Source: Polyporus tsugae (taxonomy: Eukaryota; Basidiomycota; Agaricomycetes; Polyporales; Polyporaceae). From it: a stretch of DNA of 64,000 nucleotides. The notes below the pieces were generated by a model. The model ran no database searches and was not told the DNA's origin. It saw only the letters and a list, made by a program, of their open reading frames with translations. Of the stretch, positions 55,126 to 64,000 are shown one piece after another. Position 1 is the stretch's first letter. Every line of letters begins with the position of its first letter. The position numbers and the translations under genes were made by a program. The DNA is taken from NCBI GenBank assembly GCA_024305745.1, contig JAHRBS010000007.1, forward strand, positions 3,782,001 to 3,846,000. Direction: 5' to 3'.

Positions 55126-57637
55126 ATGAAGAGATGGGCGCGCTCGGCGTCTTTGATTGCTATTCTAGCTGCGTCGGAAAGGGGCATAATGGGGAACACG
55201 GGAAGTTGGACCGAAAGGGTACGGGGGTCACTGGCGGTGGGAGGGGTGTCAGCGCTGCTGGCTGGACCTCTAGGGATACGGGCAGTCCCTACTTATAGGA
55301 AAGACACGGCAAATATCACCCAACCCAATCGCGTGCTGCGTGATGATTTTGGCTCTTCTCGACGCCGGCTGTCGCTAGTGGCGTTGTAAGTTCAGGCAAT
55401 GGCATACCGCGAAAGGGAACGGATGACTCACAAGGCATTCCGCCGAAGTTCTCGGACGCACTGCACCTGAGATCATGAGGAGAGTATGGGCACCGTAATG
55501 CTATAGCTATACATGTAGTTTGACTCCAGGCAACGATTTCGATGAACGGACGAGATGGAACTCTAACTTACTCAGGAGCCCTGAATAGTAACGTATTAAA
55601 CGCGGAGCGGGCAATGCAACAGACGACGTGGGCACGGCCTGTCGAGGTAATAATATAGCGCGTGTTTCTCACCGCAAAAGCTTCCACCTTTAGCACATTG
55701 CCAACAGCTTCTCTGCTGGTGGCGTAGAGGTCAGACTCACGTAGACCTTCGTTATGAACGCCTCCGCTTTAGAACACCGCAAACAATCCCTCTGCAGTGG
55801 ATGAACGGCGTGTCTCCGTCAGCTCCGAAGATGGTCACGGCTGAAGTAATGTATCACTACGACTCACTTATGGATAGCCGAGGCGTGTACATATCACGCG
55901 CGAGGGCGGATGAGGCTGCTATTGTGATAGGACTCGCACTGACGTTATGCAAAGATGCGCTGGGGAGGGCGGTAGGAAGAAGAGCCTGATGCACCTAAGA
56001 ATGGCTCAGCATGTTTCTTCACTCGAACTTGAGCGAGTCCGGTGCCGAGGCCTCGAACTTCTGTGGTTAGGCTGGGGTTGGGTGGGCATATGCGCCTCCC
56101 GGAGTTTACCGTAATGAAGGAAACGTACCTGCTGCAGCTGTAGGCTTCTCGAATGTCGATGGTCACAGTGGTTGCGGTAGAGGAAGATCGCCAAGGGCAA
56201 TAGTATTCGATCTTCGACGCTACTATGCTAACGCCGCCCGGGGGGTCAGAGTGCTTTCGACGCAAAATGTCACGCTAGTGGGAAGTGGGAGAACAATAGC
56301 TTTCTGGGTCGAGGGCGTAGGAGGCAAGGTTCATCGCATGAAGGCGCTTAGATCAGTTGGAAACACTCCGTTGGGAAGCGCCCAACACACCTGGATCAAA
56401 CCGGCACCGGGCAGCTCTATGACTGCAACCATACGGCTCATCTTACCGACATCTGCTCGTAGATTACAGTTGAAAATTGAAATCTGATTGCACAGCACTT
56501 CAGAGGCAGGCTCAAACTCGGATAGTACTGTACCGGGGAAAGCATACAGGCATGGCAACTTGAAGCAGCGGCTCGAATCAGGTTCGTATCCTATCGTACA
56601 CGTACACCTCGAGGATGTCGGTCCTACACAGATCCCGTCAGACACTCACGGAGGGAACTCGAAAGAACCAAGGAGGAACATACTCTCCACAGCCGCCATC
56701 GACTGCGCCTCCTCGATCCACCCGACTGCGCAGTCCGATAATCGTGCAGCCACCAACTACGCATGTGTTCCGTGGCCAGCGAGCGCACAAGTGAGGGAAA
56801 GGAAGAGAAGAGCCAGCTTCTTGATTATGGGGGGGCTGGATGGCGAGTTGGAATGTGGTGACGACCGGAGCAAGTGATAGACCTGCTGCAGTCCTCAGGC
56901 ATACCCTTGCTTTTATACCGTGGTTAGCAAGGGTCGGGAGCACCTGCATGTCTCCAGATTTCACGCCAAGCCGCGTCGGGTGTAATCCTTCACACCGCGC
57001 CGGGATCTACCCTAACGTGTGCGCAGACGGGTGATGTGTTGTGGGATGCGTTGGGAGGATCAACTCGACTAGCTTTGATTTGTTGCCTCGCGTCCTCGAC
57101 GTAAGTTCCTTGTAGGTGGTGCTATTTCTAGCCGTCGTGCAGATGGGGCACTACGGATAGTGCGTAGCTTTTGACGGTCTGTGCTCTGTGTATATGGGGT
57201 AGGTTTGCTCATGATCAGACCCAACTCACCCATCCCCCCAATCACCCCGGGCGGCACGGTCGCACATAGGCACGCCCCTGCATGCCCGGTCTCTTGCCGC
57301 TTCGAGCTTGGGATGAGCGCCTTGTGACGATAAGGGTCACAGGTCTTGAGGGCTGTGTCACTGTTTCCGTCGGGCTCCTTCCAAAAACAAAAGTGTTGGT
57401 GGCCGGAGCGATAGTTCTTAAGAACGGCACCTAGTGAATGTGACTTGTAAGTTGGTGATAAGAATATACAATAAACTTTAATTTAAAAGGGAGGGCTTAC
57501 CGCCTTTTGTGCTACAAAAGGGGTGCCCCGCTCGCTTTGTTCTTGTGCCTAAGCGTTGGTCCCTGGAGCACCTCAGTTCGGCAGTTCGCATTGCGTCGCG
57601 TCGGTCACTACAACACGTGAAGAGACCCCCGCCGTCG
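55126..57637. other. Unresolved 2.5 kb with scattered minus-strand splice-like motifs
   Basis: Many GTGAGT/GTAAGT-like donors on the minus strand (for example near 55428, 55570, 55735, 55865, 56120, 56645 and 57230) and short exon-like stretches (LPLAIFLYRNHCDH near 56190, NLASYALDPE near 56320) suggest a second intron-rich gene or a decayed relative of the DUF6533 gene. I could not build one continuous frame. A minus-strand transcript starting near 57270 is conceivable. Confidence 0.3.
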
Positions 57638-57646
57638 TATAAAAGG
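57638..57646 (+). promoter_or_regulatory. TATA box of the 41-residue gene
   Basis: TATAAAAGG, a near-ideal eukaryotic TATA element, 106 nt before the ATG at 57752. It is followed by a C-rich stretch (about 57680-57706) as often seen in strongly expressed fungal promoters. Confidence 0.65.
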
Positions 57647-57751
57647 AGGACCTCGTGGCACAGACTCGACAGCTCAACGCGCCCGCCCCCACCCCCGCCC
57701 CCCTAACCGCCACGGACTTCGTACTACGTTCGTTTCAACACCACAGTCACG

Positions 57752-57928
57752 ATGTCGGATGCGAGTGATCGGTACGACCCGAACTCACCAGTAGGTTTTG
57801 ATATTCCTGCTTGCCGAATGTTGATACTGACTACTTGCTAGGTGGATACCGAGCCTCATGGGATTAGCACGACCTTTATTGGACCGACGCCTCCGGCCTC
57901 GCCCGAGCCCAAGTCTGGCGGCAAATAG
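57752..57928 (+). CDS. Small two-exon gene, 41 residues
   Basis: Exons 57752-57790 and 57842-57928 are separated by a 51-nt intron (GTAGGT...TGCTAG). The joined frame is in phase and encodes 41 aa, starting MSDASDRYDPNSPV and ending ASPEPKSGGK. The protein is polar, with a Pro-rich TPPASPEP segment and no hydrophobic stretch or CaaX end, so it is neither a hydrophobin nor a pheromone precursor. Support comes from the strong TATA box, the C-rich leader, good splice sites and a possible 3' UTR intron (about 57952-58011). I do not recognise the family; an intrinsically disordered small protein is likely. Confidence 0.5.
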
Positions 57929-58423
57929 TCCTAGGACATTGCAGTCTAGGTAAGCCAGGCAATTCCCACTGTTTCTCCCTGTTTCTGCTCACCATTGATG
58001 GAATACTAGAGTCTAGGATCCGATGGAGGAGCACTACTACCAGTGGAGTGTTCATCTTGCTCGGCGCGCTGCCAGGCCGCTGCTACTAGTACAATCATGA
58101 TGTCAATCTTCTCGGGCCTTTGTGCGGCGCCATTTTCTTAAGCATAACAGTAGCTTTCAGTATTGGCCACACACCTCGCTTGTACAGCTCGTTTCACCTT
58201 CGAAAGATACTTTTGAGTCCATTGCCGCGGTCGGAACTTGGGTGGTTGAGTTCAAAGCCTTTTTGAGGACACGTGGGCCGCGTGGTGACCGTGTGACGGC
58301 GCGCGCGCGGTGGCCACACGACATCACCGAGATCGGAACCGCGGCTCAGCCACAATCGCTGTTCTCTTCCTTTCTCTCAACTCGACCCTTTCTCCCAACC
58401 TTCCCCTCCACCGTCGCCAGCGC
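57929..58423. other. 3' region of the small gene and promoter of the RING gene
   Basis: A GTAAGC...ACTAG pair at about 57952-58011 may be a 3' UTR intron. No further coding sequence is supported. Confidence 0.35.
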
Positions 58424-61400
58424 ATGTTGGCGGATGCGCAACCCGCGGATGCTCTCGGGAGCGACTCCCTCTTTAACAGCTCTCTCTTGTATAACACCAG
58501 CCTGAAGCTCGCACACCGCTTTCTCAGCCTCCCTTCCCGCGCTCTCGCACGACTCCGCCGTCTGGACGACATGGCACTCGAACTACACGTCGCTGCGCAG
58601 GCAACGCAACAAGAAAGCTCTGGGACGCCAGGTTATAGGAGACACAGGAATGCGGGCCATGTAGGCATCGCGCCAATGCCTGGTCCGTGGGGGTTCCTCA
58701 CGTCCGGCTACTTTCTCGGACTGTTCGTAATGGTGAGTGTCCAATTCAAGCTGCAGGTCGTATACGTGCGAGTTTCATGAACGCGGGTTTTTGTGCGGGC
58801 AAGTGGGCTGCGGCAGGCAGGTTTCCAGTGCGTCCCACGGAGAGTCGTACGATTACATTGGTGGTGACAATGTCCTGCCTACATATACGTCGCGAACATG
58901 TCGTCTTTGTGATTCCCAGGTCATGTTTGACTTGCGCTCAAAACGGTGCAAGTGGAACTTGTTCGGAGTCCCGAAGTTCCACCCCTTTGACCGACGGCCA
59001 AGTTCCACTTCCGTCGGGTCCCCATTGCGGGGGGCGTAACTCTGTGCGCTCGGTCGACCGCGCGGTCTGACCGCGGTCGCCGGCAAAGACTGGCCAAGAC
59101 TGCAAACAAAAAACAGACATTTTGCCCCGTTTGCGGTTGCGGTCGCAGTACAGCCAGTCCCGCTTGGAGACGCAGACGGCCCGGGGCAAGGCAGGAGGAC
59201 CACTGCCCACCACTGCCCGGACTTCCAGCGGCCAGTAAAACGCATTAATTACTATGAAAGCCTCAGGAATGGTCTTCTCAACCTGTCGCCCGTGGCACCA
59301 GCCAAGGGGACGAGGACCAGCCGCCGCTGCCAGAGGAGGAGCCGGTCGGCGTCATCGGCTATCTGCGAGCAGAGAAGTTCCCCAGACCAGGGTGTCTCGG
59401 CTAGGCCGCTGTCAGACCGGGCGCGCATAGTTATGTTCTGGACGGTATACGCACTGAGAGCTCTGTTTGACGGCGGTGACGAGTTATGCGAGACCAGCTT
59501 GTGGCCGAAAACCCTTCGAGCGAAGGTGGCCTTGCTCCGTCCGCACAAAGCGGTATGATATTGGTATTAACAGCACAAATTGGTCTCAAGCGCAACATCT
59601 GTGCGAATCCAATTTTTCCGCTGACCAGATGGGTGTGGGAGAGCCGTTGGAAGAAAACAGGCACGCACAAGGATCCAGGTTAGGTCCTTGCCTATGCTGG
59701 ATCCTCGCCTAGCCTATCACTCTTCATCCATTATCTCATCTAGCGTCCAGCGCATAGAATTGAGCACCATAATCGCGGTATTCAACGCTCAACCGCCACC
59801 CAATTCATTCTTTGACTATACGGTGACATCATGGATGATAACGTAAATTCGATCTTGGAGCTCGGAACCACTGTTCTGTATCTCTGGCAGGGTGTTCTGC
59901 AAACAATGCTGAACAGCCACGCATGGCTACCGTGTATATTGCGGGTCCTGGCGGGGCCGGGCGTGACGCGTGGTGGTCAGCTACACGGTCGACAGCGTAG
60001 AGATGGCAGTGGTGGAACTCGACCAAACCCAAAATAGTGGAACTCCGATATCCTGGACGAGTTTCACTTCTACCATTCTCGTGTATACTCCTCACGTTTC
60101 GTTCAGCGACGTTGCGGTCCACACTGGATCGGTTGACTTTATACAATCGTGCAGCGTCTATTCGCGTTGGGAACTGCCGTGAGGTCTGAAATTTAAAGTG
60201 GAGATTGTGGGCCACTTCGCATGATGTTTAGCGGAATAGCATTGCTTTTCCTTCCAAAACACGAGGAAGATTTGACTGAATGATAGAACAGGCTTTCTTG
60301 TTAAACCGCATTCAAAACATTGTGGTGCCTCCCCGACGGCCACAAGCCTTCCGCCTCCACCCGAACCATGCCGCATATCCGAACCGTAGACCTGGCAGGC
60401 CACCACGTCGCGTGATGCTCAGCATGGTGTTCCCTATCGACTTCTCCTCGACGTTCTCAAGAGCGATGTTCCGCTGGCCGTCACTATACTTCCTCGGCAG
60501 GTCTGTCATGACGTGGTCGGTCCTACTCTTGCACGCGCACGACCAGACGTTGTTTACTCGATCGGCCTGGCTGGCGTCTCTGGGTGACAGCGTCCTGGGC
60601 AAATCAATGGAAGATATCTGCTGGTATACGTTCATGTCGACCTGTCTTGCGCTGTGCATAGGAACTCTCACCACTGGCTTGGAAGGTCTCAACATCAACG
60701 AGAGCGCGCCATTCAACCTTGTATGTACTTTCAGACAGGGACTCCGTCGGAAGATTGGAGAGCTAACTTGAATGCTAGTTTGCTTTTGCCTTCCAACTCT
60801 ACGTGGAGACGGCATCCCACCCCACAAAGGAAGGGGAAGAATTGACGAGGCCCAATACAAACGTCATCGTTACTATCATCCTGCCTCTACTTCACCTTAC
60901 CATGATGCACTGCCTCGAGATCCATCGTCGTTGGTCTCACTGGCGCCTCGCTCTCTCCACTGTCAACGGCCTCCTTGCGCTCCTCCACTTCCACTACGTC
61001 CTGTGGTTCTCCCCGACCCCTTTCCCCCTCACGACATACGCCGCCCGCGTCGTGGAGTCGGCCATGTTCTCCATCATCGCGCTCACCGTGGCCCTGAATG
61101 CGCTCACCCAGCTCCTCTCCGAAGGCTCGATTTCCCGCCCGCTCTTCGGCCACTCCGCGCTCATGCCGAAGTGGGACGAGGACTTCAATGTCGCGCTGTT
61201 CCGCCTCGGCACCGCGAGCATGGAGGCGACCGCCGTCGCGGGGCTCGGGAACGAAGTCGGCGGCGTGACGAGCGCGCGCCCGGCGGACGTCGCCCGGGCG
61301 CGGAAGCACGAGCTCCAACTCGTCCGCGGTGAGCTCGAGATCGACCGCGCCGGCGTTGCCTCGCTCTCGGCCGCGTATGAGCAACGCGGGACGCGCCGCG

Positions 61401-62352
61401 TTGCCAGGAAGGGGTTCACGAACGAGATCATCGACGTCAAGGTCCGCGCTGCGAGCACAGACTTCTGGGTGAACACGGTGCTCAACGTTGCGTGGCATCG
61501 GGACTTTGTCGCGTTCGTCGCCAGCGCGTGGCGCGCTGTGCGGAGGCTGTGGGCGGCCGCTGTTGAGAAGTATCGGGGGTCGCCGGGGTCGTCGCGCGAG
61601 CGGTCGCCTTCTGTGCAGATCGTGGAGGGTCCAGGCCCCAGTGACGCCGTCGAAGATCCATACGAGCGGTTCATTCGCGGCGAGCCTGTCAGCGACGATG
61701 AAGACGACGATTTCCACCCTGAAGACGAAGGGACGCTCCAGCCGGCAACGGATTCGGACGACTCTGGTGACGAAGAGGACCCGGACGATGACGAGGACGG
61801 GGTAGGCGAGCAAGCACAGCTCTACGCAGACCTCTCCCGGTCCGATGCAGGCTCAGCCCCGCTCCTGCTTGCGCACATGACGGACAAATCCGCTTCACCT
61901 CTGACCCGCCGAGGTTACCGCAAACTCGTCAATGGTTCCACCCGGACACGAAGCGGCGACGATGTCGACGAATGGGACGATTTCGTGTCGGACCGTAGGA
62001 CGGCGAAGCGCGTAGCCCTGCCTCCTCCAGACGAGGATCCTGCGTCCCAGAACGCCCACGTCTGCGTCATCTGCACGGTCGAGCCCCGCGATATCATCTG
62101 TTGGCCATGCCGGTGAGTGCACGCCGCTACCATTTAATGAACTTCCCTCGGCCGACCTGAGGTCGCTAGATGTCTCGCGCTCTGCGACGACTGTCGGAAC
62201 AACCTGGCCTCGCGCTCCTCGGCCTCGAAGCACACCTGCCCGTGTTGTCGGAGGAGGTACGCCCCTCGTTTCCGCATGTGTGTATATCTGGAGTGTCCTG
62301 ACGGCCATGGCGCGATAGCGTGGAAGGATACTCGAAGATCTACATCCCATGA
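58424..62352 (+). CDS. Multi-span membrane RING E3 ubiquitin ligase (Asi-like)
   Basis: Five exons: 58424-58732, 60292-60720, 60779-62112, 62170-62256 and 62319-62352, total 730 aa. The N-terminal half has several hydrophobic segments (FLTSGYFLGLFVM, MFRWPSLYFLGRSVMTWSVL, VIVTIILPLLHLTMMH, LSTVNGLLALLHFHYVL, AMFSIIALTVALNAL). An acidic, Asp/Glu-rich linker follows (about 530-580). The C-terminus is a RING: CVICTVEPRDIICWPCRC, then CDDC and CPCC, ending GYSKIYIP. The position usually held by His is Cys (PCRC), which makes a Cys-only finger like that of the inner-nuclear-membrane Asi ligases of yeast. It is probably a membrane-bound E3 acting in nuclear-envelope or ER protein quality control. 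Intron 1 is 1559 nt, about 25 times the local norm. Confidence 0.8.
58733..60291 (+). other. Exceptionally long intron 1 of the RING gene, possible insertion
   Basis: Starts GTGAGT and ends AACAG. Inside lie AAGTTCCAC/GTGGAACTT inverted repeats (58948-59012), GC palindromes (CGGTCGACCG, CCGCGCGG, ACCGCGGT at 59051-59078) and a plus-strand frame at 59292-59558 with no known motif. No clear terminal repeats or target duplication were found. Confidence 0.5.
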
Positions 62353-63283
62353 GGCCGCGGCCTCGTCACAATTAAACGCAATGGTGCCGTACACTCTGTA
62401 ACTTATACGCATGGATGGATGTAATACCATACGGACCTATACGTGGGTACTTATCGCGGCTTTAGTTGTTGCGTTCCAGGTGTGCATGCTTGGCGATCTA
62501 TCGCCGTCTCATTCCCGCGCAAGCTCGGATGGACATGGCCGGGAGAGGATCGATAACGACCTATGAGGAACACGCACTCGGACGGCCGGGGACATTTCAC
62601 CGACGGCATCATCAACCTCAACCACGACCTGCTTCCAAATTGCGACATCCCGTCGGGTGTCCCTCGTGCTTGCTCCATAGCAGGTACTTACATCGAACAC
62701 GCGAAGTATTTCCCCACACCGACCAAGCGAACAGTATTGCACATCGTACGCCCATTGGGAAATGCTTTGGTCCGCCCTGACTTACTCGGAACCTACGGAG
62801 CGCGTTGGGTATCATTTGACTCAGTTTCCCTGGGTGTCCGCCACGAGGGATACTTCTCGTCACATTTCTCGCGATTAGCCTCGTACAGCGGACCTCGCAT
62901 CAGACTTTGGCTTCCAACGTGGATGGCCTTCGTCGTGATTTTCCTTTCAAGCAGAAATCAAACATATGACATAGAAGTTCGGAACCCTTAGCCAGGCGCC
63001 GATGCTCGATAGTCTTCACACAAGATCGCTCCTCACCTCGTCATTGGTCCGCAGTAACCCATCCAGGCCCCCACTCGAACCGTCGGGTTCCGGGCGCGAC
63101 GGTAAGTACGCGGACCTCTCAATACGCATCAATGCTCGGCGCCTCACAGTTCAATAGGTCGTATATAGTATATATACCCTCGTGTCCTCGCCAGGATCCC
63201 CAGACCCTCTCTGAGACCGTCTACCGCACTCGCATCCCAGCCCACTGTTCCCCGTGAACGCAACGACCTCGACGACAACAGCC
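62353..63283. other. Intergenic, promoter of the KNH1-like gene
   Basis: A TATATATA string at 63168-63176 lies about 110 nt before the ATG. A 142-codon plus-strand frame (62563-62991) has no recognisable features and is not called. Confidence 0.45.
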
Positions 63284-64000
63284 ATGTTCGGAAAGCTCGC
63301 GCCGTCCTCTCTCGTCTATGTCTTCGCGTTCCTCGCTTGCAACCTGCAGTCCGTCCTCGGCGCGGCGGTCGCGCCGCGGGCCGCTCAGGATGTGTATGTG
63401 CCGCCTGTGCTGTACCCCACCGCTGGTACAGTATGGACCCTCGGGGAGCGTCAGAACGTCACCTGGTACGTTTGCAGCGCACTTGCCAGGGAGCATGATC
63501 GGGGATTGACCTTTCCTTCCCTCCCTTATAGGGATGTTTCGGACCCCCCTGTGAACATCACGAACCGCGAGGGCCTGATCCTTTTGCGGAAGGGCGACTC
63601 TGCCACCCCACGTAAGTCCTCATTCCCACAATCGGGCCGTATATATGTTGCGTTCCGCGAAGGTCTCAGAGTCCGTGGCTACACCGGCATTGCGACGGCG
63701 GTAGCCTCTGATCGAGCGCGTCACGGAACGTTGTGTGCCCTTGATCATGTTAAGTGATCGTTCACACTGCTGATGGCGCCACCACAGTTATCCTCCAGAA
63801 CGGGTTCGACATCCTCCTCGGGAGCATCGAGGTCACGGTGCCGTGGGTCCTAGAAGGCACAGATTACGCTCTCGTCCGTGCGTACCCCCGTCTCCTGTCT
63901 CATCTGGATGTCTGACGTTGACATTGATTTGCGGTTTGGAAGTGTTCGGCGACTCTGGCAATTTCAGCCCGGAGTTCACCATTACTGGCAGTGGCGTCGA
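63284..64000 (+). CDS. Secreted KRE9/KNH1-like cell-wall protein, 3' end beyond window
   Basis: Exons seen: 63284-63465, 63532-63611, 63788-63877 and 63943 onward, all in frame. The product starts with a signal peptide (MFGKLAPSSLVYVFAFLACN, cleavage near SVLGA). It is followed by a domain typical of the Kre9/Knh1 N-terminal family: VLYPTAGTVWTLGERQNVTW, then ILLRKGD, ILLGSIEVTVPWVLEGTDY and LFGDSGNFSPEFTITG. In fungi such proteins are secreted, often GPI-anchored with a Ser/Thr-rich tail, and are linked to beta-1,6-glucan or wall organisation. The tail lies outside the window, so anchoring cannot be checked. Confidence 0.85.

Noticed and set aside
57752..57928. Mating pheromone precursor
   Set aside because: The product ends SGGK without a CaaX box, and no STE3-like receptor is nearby.
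1..64000. CRISPR arrays, bacterial operons, rRNA or tRNA genes
   Set aside because: No regular spacer-repeat array, ribosome-binding pattern or foldable tRNA was found. All gene structure is eukaryotic.

Overview
The window is nuclear DNA of a filamentous basidiomycete, most likely a wood- or litter-associated Agaricomycete. The genes are GC-rich and split by many short canonical introns (mostly 45-65 nt). The recognisable families fit this group: tandem AA7-type FAD oxidases, a DUF6533 multi-span membrane protein, a fungal SKN7 regulator, a KRE9/KNH1-like wall protein and Ty1/copia elements. The species cannot be named from the sequence alone. Exon limits below were worked out by hand from reading frame, splice consensus and family resemblance.

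Layout, 0-29 kb (accessory and repeat-rich). A truncated unknown gene (1-958) is followed by an alpha-arrestin with a PPAY motif (1333-2834). Two tandem secreted FAD oxidases follow (3531-5623 and 7089-9027, minus strand); the first carries a 1-nt deletion that changes its C-terminus. Six copies of a palindromic 15-mer lie at 9719-10036. Two almost identical 6369-bp Ty1/copia elements lie in inverted orientation (11415-17783 minus, 22135-28503 plus). Each has 328-bp LTRs, a 5-bp target duplication, a 12-nt primer-binding site matching the anticodon arm of initiator tRNA-Met, and one intact 1794-codon gag-pol frame. The first element sits inside the coding sequence of a coiled-coil gene (20232 to 10603, minus), which also has a nonsense codon. 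The second sits upstream of a small unknown gene (21125-21877), apparently in its promoter.

Layout, 29-48 kb (conserved housekeeping core). In order: a BuGZ/ZNF207-like spindle protein with a GLEBS-like motif; a membrane-anchored alpha/beta hydrolase; a NAD(P)-binding epimerase-like protein; ATP synthase subunit j (ATP18); the HOPS/CORVET subunit VPS11; the HSF-type response regulator SKN7; and an F-box protein. Several neighbours are divergent and probably share promoters (BuGZ/hydrolase, ATP18/VPS11).

Layout, 48-64 kb. A decayed member of a small fungal family (49287-50002) is followed by an intronless TetX-like flavin monooxygenase (50913-52118). An 11-exon DUF6533 gene has very small exons (53679-55125), and next to it is a 2.5-kb unresolved stretch. 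A TATA-driven two-exon gene encodes 41 residues (57752-57928). A multi-span RING E3 ligase is split by an exceptional 1.56-kb intron (58424-62352). The window ends inside a secreted KNH1-like gene (63284 onward).
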